Program-made: the position numbers and the translations under genes
Assembly (NCBI GenBank): GCA_964423425.1
Contig: CAYRES010000001.1
Span: 1-64,000, forward strand
From: CAYRES01 sp964423425
GTDB lineage: Bacteria > Actinomycetota > Thermoleophilia > RBG-16-64-13
Direction: 5' to 3'
Length of the DNA: 64,000 bases
The notes under the pieces: generated by a model
Databases searched by the model: none
Told to the model about the DNA's origin: nothing
Seen by the model: only the letters and a program-made list of their open reading frames with translations
In this document: positions 16,253 to 24,100 of the stretch, piece after piece
Layout: the number at the start of each line of letters is the position of its first letter
Position numbering within the stretch: position 1 is the stretch's first letter

Positions 16253-18058
16253 ATGGCGGGCTTCTCACACATAAGGAACTTCTCGATCATCGCCCACATC
16301 GACCACGGCAAGTCGACGCTGGCCGACCGCATGCTGGAGATCACCAATACCGTGGACAAACGGCAGATGCGCGACCAGGTACTCGACCGCATGGATATCG
16401 AGCGCGAACGGGGCATCACCATCAAGGCCCAAGCGGTGCGGGTGATGTTCAAGAGCCGGGACGGCGGGCTCTACCAACTCAATTTGATAGACACGCCTGG
16501 CCACGTCGACTTCAGCTATGAGGTGTCCCGCAGCCTAGCCGCCTGCGAGGGAGCTCTGCTCGTGGTCGACGCCAGTCAGGGCATTGAGGCCCAGACACTC
16601 GCAAACACCTATCTTGCGCTCGAGAACGATTTGGAGATCATTCCCGTGCTCAACAAGATCGACCTGCCTGGGGCGGAACCTGAACGCCGGGCTGAGGAGA
16701 TCATGAATCTCATCGGCTGCACCCGGGAGGAGATTCTGCATATCTCGGCCAAGACGGGTGAGGGCGTCGAGGAAGTGCTCGAGGCGATAGTCGCGCGGGT
16801 GCCTCCACCGGCGGGTGATATCGTGGGCCCGCCGCGTGCGCTCATCTTCGATTCCGTCTACGACCAGTACCGAGGGGTCATCGCTTTTGTCCGTGTGGTG
16901 GACGGGTCCTTTGTTGCCGGGGAGGACTTCTTGGCCATGGCCAATCGTCGCAAGAGCGACATCGAAGAGGTGGGTGTCTTCAGTCCCGACATGGTGAAGA
17001 CCGAGAGGTTGCGTGCCGGCGAGGTGGGCTACATCATCACAGGCATCAAAGAGGTGGCCGACCTGCGGGTGGGCGATACGCTCACGAGTGCCGTGAAACC
17101 GGCGGAGGCTCCTTTGCCCGGCTACCACGAGGCCGTGCCTATGGTGTTCTGCGGCTTGTTCCCCATCGTCAACGACGACTATCCCAGCCTCCGCGATGCG
17201 CTCGATAAGTTGAAGCTGAACGACGCTTCGCTCTTCTACGAACCGGAGACGTCGAAGGCGCTGGGTTTCGGTTTCCGCTGCGGGTTCCTCGGGCTCCTCC
17301 ACATGGAGATCGTGCGTGAGCGCCTGGAGCGAGAGTTCGATCTCGAATTACTCATGACCACGCCGAACGTGCGTTATGAGATTCTACTCACGAGCGGTGA
17401 GACCATCCACATCAGCAATCCCGTGGACTTCCCCGATCCCGGTGTGATCGAAGAAGTCAGAGAGCCCTATATCTCCGCTTCCATCCTCGTGCCCAACGAT
17501 TTCGTGGGGCCGGTCATGGAGCTCTGCACGGAGAAGCGTGGGAGCTTCCGGGAGATGGAATACCTGAGCACCGAGCGGGTCCGTCTGGCCTACAACCTAC
17601 CTCTGGCCGAGATCGTCCTCGACTTCTTCGACCTGCTGAAGACGCGTACCCGCGGCTATGCCACTCTCGACTACGAGTTCAAGGATTTCGAGCCGGGCGA
17701 CCTCGTGAAGCTCGACATCCGCATCGCCGGGGATATCGTGGACGCGCTCAGTCTCATCGTGCACAAAGACAGGGCCTACCCCGTGGGGCGGGTGCTGGTT
17801 GACCGACTGCGCGCGCGCATACCCCGGCAGATGTTCGAGGTAGCCATTCAGGCGGCGGTGGGGAGCCGGATCATCGCCCGCGAGACGGTACGACCTCTGC
17901 GTAAGGACGTGCTCGCCAAGTGCTACGGGGGTGACATCACCCGCAAGCGCAAGCTTCTGGAGAAGCAGAAGGCGGGGAAGCGGCGCATGAAGATGGTGGG
18001 TACGGTGGAGATTCCGCAGGAAGCCTTTCTCGCCGTGCTCGACATCACCGAGAAGTAG
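16253..18058 (+). CDS. lepA: elongation factor 4 (LepA)
   Basis: 601 residues, full length. The GTPase domain starts at the N-terminus: IIAHIDHGKST is the P-loop (K20), then ERGITIKAQAV, DTPGHVDF and NKIDLP. EF-G-like domains II, III and V follow (GFGFRCGFLGLLHMEIVRERL), with the LepA-specific C-terminal domain last (AKCYGGDITRKRKLLEKQKAGKRRMK). LepA is a ribosome-binding GTPase acting in translation and 30S maturation. The start ATG 16253 lies 9 bases after TACAAT; upstream in-frame codons add unrelated residues. In many Gram-positive bacteria hemW follows lepA directly. Here a small membrane protein gene and an osmolyte transporter lie in between. Confidence 0.97.
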   Translation: MAGFSHIRNFSIIAHIDHGKSTLADRMLEITNTVDKRQMRDQVLDRMDIERERGITIKAQAVRVMFKSRDGGLYQLNLIDTPGHVDFSYEVSRSLAACEGALLVVDASQGIEAQTLANTYLALENDLEIIPVLNKIDLPGAEPERRAEEIMNLIGCTREEILHISAKTGEGVEEVLEAIVARVPPPAGDIVGPPRALIFDSVYDQYRGVIAFVRVVDGSFVAGEDFLAMANRRKSDIEEVGVFSPDMVKTERLRAGEVGYIITGIKEVADLRVGDTLTSAVKPAEAPLPGYHEAVPMVFCGLFPIVNDDYPSLRDALDKLKLNDASLFYEPETSKALGFGFRCGFLGLLHMEIVRERLEREFDLELLMTTPNVRYEILLTSGETIHISNPVDFPDPGVIEEVREPYISASILVPNDFVGPVMELCTEKRGSFREMEYLSTERVRLAYNLPLAEIVLDFFDLLKTRTRGYATLDYEFKDFEPGDLVKLDIRIAGDIVDALSLIVHKDRAYPVGRVLVDRLRARIPRQMFEVAIQAAVGSRIIARETVRPLRKDVLAKCYGGDITRKRKLLEKQKAGKRRMKMVGTVEIPQEAFLAVLDITEK

Positions 18059-18066
18059 GCCACAGC

Positions 18067-18366
18067 ATGATCATCGAGTACCTCTTCATCGGCATCATCC
18101 TCATCGGTGTGAGCATCCTGCAGCTCTGGCTGAACGGACTGTGGCCGTTTCCTGCGCGTGAAGAGGGGCGTGCCGGCCGGAACGGCGAAGCGGGAGCAGC
18201 CTCATCCACTGATGGCTCAGACACGGAGTCCGTGCCGGCACCGCAACCAGTGCCCGAGAAGGCGCCTCTCCGCGGCGGCCTATGGACGTCATGGACTCGT
18301 ATCGTGGGTTACGTGGGCATAGGCGCCGGCGTCTTCGTCATAGTCCTTGGAGCCGTTAGGGGGTAG
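18067..18366 (+). CDS. small two-helix membrane protein, unknown function
   Basis: 99 residues, starting 8 bases after lepA stops and so probably translated from the lepA message. It has one hydrophobic helix at each end (about 2-22, IEYLFIGIILIGVSILQLWL, and about 76-98) joined by a polar, proline- and serine-rich linker of about 50 residues. The two helices would form a hairpin with the linker on one side. I do not recognise a family. The open reading frame has normal codon use for the neighbourhood and a sensible position, which supports it being real. No function is inferred. Confidence 0.6.
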   Translation: MIIEYLFIGIILIGVSILQLWLNGLWPFPAREEGRAGRNGEAGAASSTDGSDTESVPAPQPVPEKAPLRGGLWTSWTRIVGYVGIGAGVFVIVLGAVRG

Positions 18367-18441
18367 CCAAGGCGTGCGGGTGTAGCCGCCCCGGAGCACG
18401 GCGCAGCACCGCAGGTTGATGTCGCGTGGGCGCTTCTCTGC

Positions 18442-18468
18442 GGTTTGGTTCGATATTCAGACCAAACC
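18442..18468. repeat. inverted repeat, possible operator
   Basis: GGTTTGGT at 18442-18449 and ACCAAACC at 18461-18468 form a perfect 8-base inverted repeat with an 11-base AT-rich centre. It lies just upstream of a TATCCT box at 18486-18491. The symmetry fits a dimeric repressor site, but a simple hairpin is equally possible. Confidence 0.35.
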
Positions 18469-18516
18469 CATGACGGCGGCTGTGATATCCTGATCAGCCA
18501 CGAAGCCAATCACAGA

Positions 18517-18580
18517 GGAGGGCAGGCAGCGGACAGGCTTGGCGTCCGCCTCCGGTGCGTTTCGTGCGCCGCCTGCCTCC
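18517..18580 (+). ncRNA. candidate structured RNA (three-way junction) upstream of the transporter
   Basis: An outer stem (18517-18520 plus 18522-18527 with 18571-18576 plus 18577-18580, one bulged base) encloses two hairpins: GCGGAC 18529-18534 with GTCCGC 18544-18549, and GGTGCG 18554-18559 with TGCGCC 18565-18570 (two G-U pairs). It matches no riboswitch consensus I can recall. GC-rich DNA forms stems by chance, so support is moderate at best. Confidence 0.3.
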
Positions 18581-18982
18581 CGAGAGAAAGGTCTTCCTCA
18601 TTTGTTGTCCGACCTCTAGCAGAGAGTGGAGAGCCGAAGGGCCTCCAGACATTTGCAGCGAGGATTGCCCGCCTGGCCCAGCACGGCGTCACGGCGTGAG
18701 CCGTCTATGCAGGGCCGCCGGTACGCGTGGGTGGGGGTGGCAACCGGCGGTTGGACGGGAAAGCGGAACTCGTGTCTTCCCCGCGCTTTTCGGATCGCCG
18801 TCCCCAATCGACCCCAAGCCCCTTCGGTCGTCCACATCCGAGCGGGAGTACCGTCTCACCGGCTTGACCCACGATTGTTCGCAGATCCTTCCTGGGTCGG
18901 CTTCTGTGCGATGCCTTCTTGACGAACAGACATACCGTGGAGAAAGGTGTTGCGTTCCCCGTGCATCTAGGAGCAAGTTTCC

Positions 18983-20125
18983 ATGATCCGACTGTCGCAC
19001 GTGGTCAAGTCTTATGATCACAAGACCAATGTGGTGAATGACCTCTCCCTGGAGATACCCGAGGGGGAGATCTGTGTGTTGATCGGCGAAAGTGGTTGCG
19101 GCAAGACCACGACCATGAAGATGATCAACCGCCTCATAGAACCTACCTCCGGCACCATCGAGATCGAGGGTACCGACATAAGGAAGATAGACAAGATCTC
19201 GCTACGCCGAAACATCGGCTACGTCATTCAGCAAATCGGCTTGTTGCCCCACCTGACCACCGCGCAGAACATCGGTTTGGTGCCGAAGCTCCTCCGGCAA
19301 CCCCAAAGCTCAATAGCCAAGAGGGTGAAGGAGCTCATGGAGATGATAGAGCTCCCCTATGAGGCCTATGGCCATAGATACCCAAGAGAGTTGAGTGGGG
19401 GGCAGCAGCAACGCATAGGGGTGGCACGGGCATTGGCCAACGACCCCGATATCGTTCTCATGGATGAACCTTTCAGTGCTGTAGATCCTATTGCAAGGCA
19501 ACAGCTGCAGAACTCTTTGCTCAAGTTACAGGACAGCCTTCATAAGACCATAGTATTTGTGACTCATGATATTACTGAGGCAATAAAGGTTGGCGACAAA
19601 ATTGCCATAATGCAGAATGGCAACATTGTGCAATATGCGGGCCCAGAGGATATTCTCAAGCGTCCAGAGAATGAGTTTGTCGAGGCATTTGTAGGTAAAG
19701 ATAGATTGTGGAAGACCCCGGACATGATCAAGGCCTCAGACATAATGGACACCACTTTTGTGGAGATTGGCCGTAATCGGTCAATAGCGCATGCCATAGA
19801 GCTTATGAAGGCGCGGAAAACCGATATTCTTTTCGTTGTTGCTACGGTGTCTGAGGCTCCCGAACCTCTGCTTGGTGTTGTGAGTGCGCTGGAATTGCGC
19901 GGTGGAGATAAAGAAGGTAAGAAGATGCATGAGATTATGCGCACCGACGTAACAACTATGCATATAGACGATTGTTTGGCAGACGTATTGGCAACGCGTT
20001 CCGCTACCGACAGCAGCGTGACCCCGATTGTTGATGATAATGGTGGGGTCGTGGGGGTGATTTCGGACACAAGTGTGCTCAACGTATTGAGCGAGATCGC
20101 ACCGGAAAGGGAAGTGCAGACATGA
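18983..20125 (+). CDS. opuCA: glycine betaine/choline-type ABC transporter ATPase with CBS domains
   Basis: 380 residues. The ABC domain has Walker A G35-ESGCGKT, the signature LSGGQQQR, Walker B IVLMDEPFSAVD and the H-loop VTHD. Two CBS domains follow (about 245-370), which in OpuA/OpuC ATPases sense ionic strength or cyclic di-AMP. It drives uptake of compatible solutes through the permease encoded next, with which it overlaps by 4 bases. TAGGAG lies 9 bases before the ATG. Base composition changes inside the gene: 60-base windows I counted give 53% GC at 19081 but 42% and 40% at 19501 and 19561, while the flanks exceed 60%. This suggests a mosaic or transferred origin. Substrate specificity is inferred from family only. 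Confidence 0.93.
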   Translation: MIRLSHVVKSYDHKTNVVNDLSLEIPEGEICVLIGESGCGKTTTMKMINRLIEPTSGTIEIEGTDIRKIDKISLRRNIGYVIQQIGLLPHLTTAQNIGLVPKLLRQPQSSIAKRVKELMEMIELPYEAYGHRYPRELSGGQQQRIGVARALANDPDIVLMDEPFSAVDPIARQQLQNSLLKLQDSLHKTIVFVTHDITEAIKVGDKIAIMQNGNIVQYAGPEDILKRPENEFVEAFVGKDRLWKTPDMIKASDIMDTTFVEIGRNRSIAHAIELMKARKTDILFVVATVSEAPEPLLGVVSALELRGGDKEGKKMHEIMRTDVTTMHIDDCLADVLATRSATDSSVTPIVDDNGGVVGVISDTSVLNVLSEIAPEREVQT

Positions 20126-20760
20126 GTCTGTGGCAATACCTCGCTGCAAACTGGGATTACGTGTTGGGGAAGACGGTCCAGCACATCGAGTTATCCAGTG
20201 TTGCAGTGGCGTTCGCATGCGTGGTGGGGATTCCGCTGGGTGTTTTCATCACGAACCAGAAGAGGGCGGCCGATGCCGTCATTGGCGTTGCAAACGTGAT
20301 TCAGACGGTGCCCAGCCTGGCACTGTTCGCTTTCATGATTCCCCTCTTTGGGATTGGCTATCGAAACGCCGTGTTCGCACTCTTCCTCTATGCACTTCTG
20401 CCAATCATCAAGAACACCTACATCGGCATCATGAATGTTGACCCTGGGGTCATCGAAGCCGCGAGAGGCATGGGCCTCACGAGATTTCAGGTGCTCTACA
20501 AGGTGCAGATGCCTCTGGCGGTTGCCGTCATCATGGGTGGAGTGCGAATTGCGACCGTGACGTGCATCGGTGTGGCGACGATCGCGACCCTTGTAGGGGC
20601 CGGGGGTCTGGGTGACATCATCTATCGCGGGATCGCGATGGTCAACTTCAACATGATTCTCAGCGGGGCGATCACGGCCGCCGTGCTGGCTCTCCTCGTT
20701 GACTTCGTGCTTGGACTTGTCGAGAAGAGACTCACATCGAGAGGCATTCGGGCCCAGTAA
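20122..20760 (+). CDS. opuCB: osmolyte ABC transporter permease
   Basis: 212 residues with about five to six membrane helices and the binding-protein-dependent permease signature (VIEAARGMGLTRFQVLYKVQMPLA), whose EAA loop contacts the ATPase. ATG 20122 overlaps the opuCA stop by 4 bases. GC is back to about 62% in the window counted at 20221. Classic opuC operons have two permease genes (B and D). Only one is present here, so the transporter would use a permease homodimer, as some ProW/OpuC-like systems do. Betaine, choline, carnitine or a related solute is the likely substrate. Confidence 0.93.
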   Translation: MSLWQYLAANWDYVLGKTVQHIELSSVAVAFACVVGIPLGVFITNQKRAADAVIGVANVIQTVPSLALFAFMIPLFGIGYRNAVFALFLYALLPIIKNTYIGIMNVDPGVIEAARGMGLTRFQVLYKVQMPLAVAVIMGGVRIATVTCIGVATIATLVGAGGLGDIIYRGIAMVNFNMILSGAITAAVLALLVDFVLGLVEKRLTSRGIRAQ

Positions 20761-20864
20761 CGCTTGTTCACGAAGGTGTCGTGAGAATATGTGAGACCGA
20801 GGAGGAGGAGAACAGAACAACACGCAAGAGGCTAGTAGTCAAGAGGAAAGGATAGACTGTAGAT

Positions 20865-21764
20865 ATGATGAAGAGAGTCGTATGTTTACTGATTGTTATT
20901 CTCGCACTTTTTGTCGTGGTCTTGGCTGGCTGTTCTTCCGGTGAGGATGGTACGAAGGATACTGTGCGCATAACGCACAAGAACTATACGGAACAGAGAC
21001 TTACCGGGCAGATGCTGTCAATATACATAGCAGAAAACACGGACTACAGTACCGAGGTCACTGAGCTTGGTGGCACGCTTCTGTGTTGGAATGCCTTGGT
21101 TGATGGGCAAGTCGATATGTATGCAGAATTCACTGGCTCTGCGTACGGAGCGATCTTGGAGCAGACAGGGAGGCTTGGCACACAGGAGACGTATGATTTC
21201 GTAAAGAATGCGACCGAGGAACAGTACGGCATCACTTGGTTGGATCCTCTGGGGTGGAACAACACCTATGTGCTATCGGTGAGGAAAGGGACGGCCGAGG
21301 AGTTGCAGCTGCAGACCATCTCCGATCTCGTGCCGCATGCCAAGAACATGGTTCTGGGGGGCGATGCCGAGTTCCTGGCGCGCCTGGATGGAATCATCGG
21401 GCTGAAGGAGGAATACGGCCTCGAGTTCAAGGACGAGCGGGGCATGGATCAGGGGTTGACCTATGCCGCGCTGCGGGACGGACAGCTCGACGTGAATTCA
21501 TCGTTCAGCACGGATGGGCGCATTGCGAAGTTCGACTTGGTGAATCTGGAAGACGACAAGGCTTTCTTCCCACCCTATTACGTGACCCCCATCATGAAGA
21601 TCGAGTTCGCCGAGGCGCATCCCGATCTCATCGAGACTTTGAGGAAACTGGGCGGTCAGTGGACGGAGAGCGAGATGCAGGTGTACAACCTCAAGGTGGA
21701 TGAAGGAGCGGACGTCGAAGAAGTAGCGAGAGAGATGCTGAAGGACAAGGGCTTGATTGACTGA
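20865..21764 (+). CDS. opuCC: osmolyte-binding lipoprotein (OpuAC domain)
   Basis: 299 residues. An N-terminal lipoprotein signal with lipobox LAGC (C23) anchors it to the outer face of the membrane. The rest is an OpuAC-type binding domain (RITHKNYTEQRLTGQML, VDMYAEFTGSAYG, YYVTPIMKIEF) that captures quaternary-ammonium solutes for the transporter. It begins 104 bases after opuCB. The first part is AT-rich (43% GC in the 60 bases at 20881), while the later part returns to about 65% (at 21421). The break falls within the gene, as in opuCA. A strong terminator follows at 21793-21832, which closes the operon. Confidence 0.92.
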   Translation: MMKRVVCLLIVILALFVVVLAGCSSGEDGTKDTVRITHKNYTEQRLTGQMLSIYIAENTDYSTEVTELGGTLLCWNALVDGQVDMYAEFTGSAYGAILEQTGRLGTQETYDFVKNATEEQYGITWLDPLGWNNTYVLSVRKGTAEELQLQTISDLVPHAKNMVLGGDAEFLARLDGIIGLKEEYGLEFKDERGMDQGLTYAALRDGQLDVNSSFSTDGRIAKFDLVNLEDDKAFFPPYYVTPIMKIEFAEAHPDLIETLRKLGGQWTESEMQVYNLKVDEGADVEEVAREMLKDKGLID

Positions 21765-21792
21765 TCTCCAAGCCACAGGTGAGGATGATCAT

Positions 21793-21832
21793 CTTGAGGC
21801 GGGGGCCGAGAAGCGATGGCCCCCGCCTCAAG
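21793..21832 (+). terminator. terminator of the osmolyte transporter operon
   Basis: A perfect 15-base-pair stem forms between 21793-21807 and 21818-21832 with a 10-base loop. The following T run is weak (TTCC). Its position 29 bases after the opuCC stop, and before the most likely hemW start, supports its role. It argues against a hemW start near 21757. Confidence 0.75.
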
Positions 21833-21870
21833 TTCCGGGTAAGGGCGCCGAGGCGGGCGATGGCACGTAC

Positions 21871-23049
21871 GTGAACGAGGACGGAGAGGGCGGCGGCCGG
21901 CCGATCGATGGCAGTGCGCGGGTGCGTCACCTCTACCTGCACATACCCTTCTGCCGCGCCCGTTGTGCCTACTGCGACTTCGCCTCCACCTCTCTTCCGC
22001 TACCGGAGGCAAGCGGCCTGGCCGAGCGCTACGTGGAAGCCCTCAAAGGTGAGTGCGAGGCCCGGCTCCCGTGGGGTGAGCGTGGGCTCGAGACCGTCTA
22101 CGTGGGCGGGGGCACCCCCACCCATCTGCCCCTGCCGCTCCTTGTTCGAGTACTCGAGCAGGTGGCGATCCGGCTTCAGCCGGGGGGTGAATTCACCGTA
22201 GAAGCCAACCCGGGGACCATCGATGCCGCTGTGCTCGAGGCCATGAGCGGCGTTGGAGTCAACCGGGTGTCGCTGGGCGTACAGAGTTTCGATCCCCGCC
22301 TGCGCTCCAATCTGGGCCGGTCGGTGGAGCAGGCAGAGATCGATCACGCGATGGGAAATCTGCGGCAGACCGGCTTCGAGAATTGGAATCTCGACGTGGT
22401 GTTCGGCATACCGGGTGCGCGCGCCGTCGATATTCGCCGCGATCTGGAGCGGGCGGTGGAGGCCTGCCCGGCGCACATCTCGCTCTACGATCTCACCTAC
22501 ACTTCCCCCACCCCCGCCCACCGGGCGGCTATGGGGGGGCAACCGGGGGGTGTGCGGGCGGCGGCCGGGCTCGCCCGGCGCGCCGCCCGTCTCTACGAAG
22601 GGGCGGTTACTTTCCTGGAGGAGCGGGGCTATCGTCGCTATGAGATCTCGAACTTCTCCCGGCCGGGTCGGGAGTGCAGGCACAATCTGGCCTATTGGCG
22701 GGGTGAGGACTACCTGGGAGTGGGCGCCGGGGCGGTGTCCACCATCGGTCTCCGTCGCTTCCGCAATCCGGTTGGCGTGGAGGCGTACGTGGCCGGCGGG
22801 GAGGCGGAGTGTGAACCTCTCTCCCGAAGGATACGCCTGGTGGAGAAGGCCATGCTCGGACTGCGCACGACGATGGGGGTGAGGGAGGAAGAGGTGAGGG
22901 AGGTCCTGGATCCCGCGGGTCTTTCTGCGATGCTCGCGGCCGGAGTGGTGGAGAGGCGCTATGGTACACTCGTACTTGACCGTCGAGGCATGAACGTGAG
23001 CAATTCAGTGCTCACCGCCTTGTTGAGGGTCGAAGAAGAAAGCTCTTGA
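21871..23049 (+). CDS. hemW: heme chaperone HemW (radical SAM, coproporphyrinogen oxidase-like)
   Basis: About 392 residues if GTG 21871 is used; GTG 21922 would give 375. Both fit the family length. A start near 21757 is in frame but would place the opuC terminator inside the gene. The radical SAM cluster motif is LHIPFCRARCAYCDF (C28, C32, C35 from 21871). It is followed by YVGGGTPTHLP and the C-terminal HemW region (REEEVREVLDP). HemW binds heme and is thought to insert it into target proteins; it is often mislabelled as oxygen-independent coproporphyrinogen oxidase. It is followed 22 bases later by hrcA, the order normally found directly after lepA. Confidence 0.92.
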   Translation: MNEDGEGGGRPIDGSARVRHLYLHIPFCRARCAYCDFASTSLPLPEASGLAERYVEALKGECEARLPWGERGLETVYVGGGTPTHLPLPLLVRVLEQVAIRLQPGGEFTVEANPGTIDAAVLEAMSGVGVNRVSLGVQSFDPRLRSNLGRSVEQAEIDHAMGNLRQTGFENWNLDVVFGIPGARAVDIRRDLERAVEACPAHISLYDLTYTSPTPAHRAAMGGQPGGVRAAAGLARRAARLYEGAVTFLEERGYRRYEISNFSRPGRECRHNLAYWRGEDYLGVGAGAVSTIGLRRFRNPVGVEAYVAGGEAECEPLSRRIRLVEKAMLGLRTTMGVREEEVREVLDPAGLSAMLAAGVVERRYGTLVLDRRGMNVSNSVLTALLRVEEESS

Positions 23050-23071
23050 GGAAGTTCTCTCCTTTCGGACC

Positions 23072-24100
23072 ATGGAACTCACCGAACGACAGGTACGCAT
23101 ATTGAGGCTCGTGTCCGATGAATACACGCGGACAGGCCAGCCCGTATCGTCCAGGCGAGTGGCCGAGATAGCCTCGTTCAAGGTGTCTTCCTCCACCGTG
23201 CGCAACGAGTTTGCGGTTCTCGAGGAGGTGGGGCTCCTCACCCACCCCCACACATCCGCAGGCCGGATGCCCACCACCCGTGGGTACCGGCACGTGGTCG
23301 ACGAACTGGTGGCCGCGCCTGCCGTTAAAGAGCCGGCGGCGGCTCCGGTCAGTCTGGGCGACTTGGCCACCGAGGTCGACACCGCCCTTGAGCAGACGAG
23401 CGAAGCCATGTCCCAGGCCACCAACCTGCTTGCCCTGGTGGTGGCTCCGCGAGTGTCGGGTGCTCGTCTGCGCCACGTCGAGCTTCTCCTTCTCCAGCCC
23501 CGGCTGGTCATGGTGGTGTTCATCCTTTCCACCGGTGGGGTGACCAAGTCCACTATCGAATTCGAAAAAGTCGTCGATCCTGGCGTGGTGGACTGGATGA
23601 AGACCTACTTGAATGAGACTACGGCCGAACAGATTCTCACGGAGCGCCTCCTGCGGCGCACCCTCGAGAACCCGGAACTCTCACCCCGCGAAGCGGCTTT
23701 TCTCGCCGCTCTTCGCCCGGCCTTCGAGCGGCTGCTCGACGAACATATGCACTCCGCCGTGTACGTGGGTGGCACAGCCCGACTGATAGCGGAAGCGGGC
23801 GTCGATGATGTGGGGGATGTACGCCGGTTGCTCGAGTTGCTTGAGCAACGTTACCTGTTCTTGCGGCTCCTGCGCTCCGTGATCGACAGGGGCCGCCTGT
23901 TGGTGTGCATCGGTGAGGAGAACGAGCCCGCGGCTCTCCACCGCTTCTCGCTGGTGGCGGCCGGGTACGGACTGCCGCAGCGTACGCTGGGTGCTGTCAG
24001 TCTTCTCGGTCCGACCCGCATGGACTATGGTTCGGCCATCTCCACAGTGAGATCCACGGCTCAACTCCTTTCCGCCTTCTTGGAGGATCGCTACGAATGA
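23072..24100 (+). CDS. hrcA: heat-inducible transcription repressor HrcA
   Basis: 342 residues. An N-terminal winged helix (LTERQVRILRLVSDEYTRTG, SSSTVRNEFAVLEEVGLL, HTSAGRMPTTRGYR) is followed by a GAF-like core domain. HrcA represses dnaK/groE-type genes by binding CIRCE inverted repeats and needs GroEL to fold. I looked for CIRCE (TTAGCACTC-N9-GAGTGCTAA) around hrcA and dnaJ and saw none, so its targets probably lie elsewhere. The gene ends in an ATGA overlap with dnaJ, which indicates translational coupling. grpE and dnaK are not adjacent, as in many Actinomycetota where hrcA pairs with a dnaJ copy alone. Confidence 0.96.
   Translation: MELTERQVRILRLVSDEYTRTGQPVSSRRVAEIASFKVSSSTVRNEFAVLEEVGLLTHPHTSAGRMPTTRGYRHVVDELVAAPAVKEPAAAPVSLGDLATEVDTALEQTSEAMSQATNLLALVVAPRVSGARLRHVELLLLQPRLVMVVFILSTGGVTKSTIEFEKVVDPGVVDWMKTYLNETTAEQILTERLLRRTLENPELSPREAAFLAALRPAFERLLDEHMHSAVYVGGTARLIAEAGVDDVGDVRRLLELLEQRYLFLRLLRSVIDRGRLLVCIGEENEPAALHRFSLVAAGYGLPQRTLGAVSLLGPTRMDYGSAISTVRSTAQLLSAFLEDRYE

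Larger units (their letters stand above)
18367..18982. other. 616-base intergenic region before the osmolyte transporter
   Basis: No credible protein gene was found here; the short open frames on both strands have no family resemblance and no ribosome sites. Visible elements are an inverted repeat (18442-18468), a TATCCT box (18486-18491), a nested three-stem potential RNA structure (18517-18580), and a TTGACG (18919-18924) without a matching -10 box. The length is unusual for this compact chromosome and could hold a regulatory RNA or the scar of an insertion. Confidence 0.5.

Noticed and set aside
18555..18986. Plus-strand open frames in the 616-base intergenic region
   Set aside because: No ribosome sites, no similarity to families I know, and composition unlike neighbouring genes; treated as non-coding.
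21757..21870. N-terminal extension of hemW from a TTG at 21757
   Set aside because: The extension would contain the perfect 15-pair terminator of the preceding operon and adds residues unlike any HemW N-terminus.
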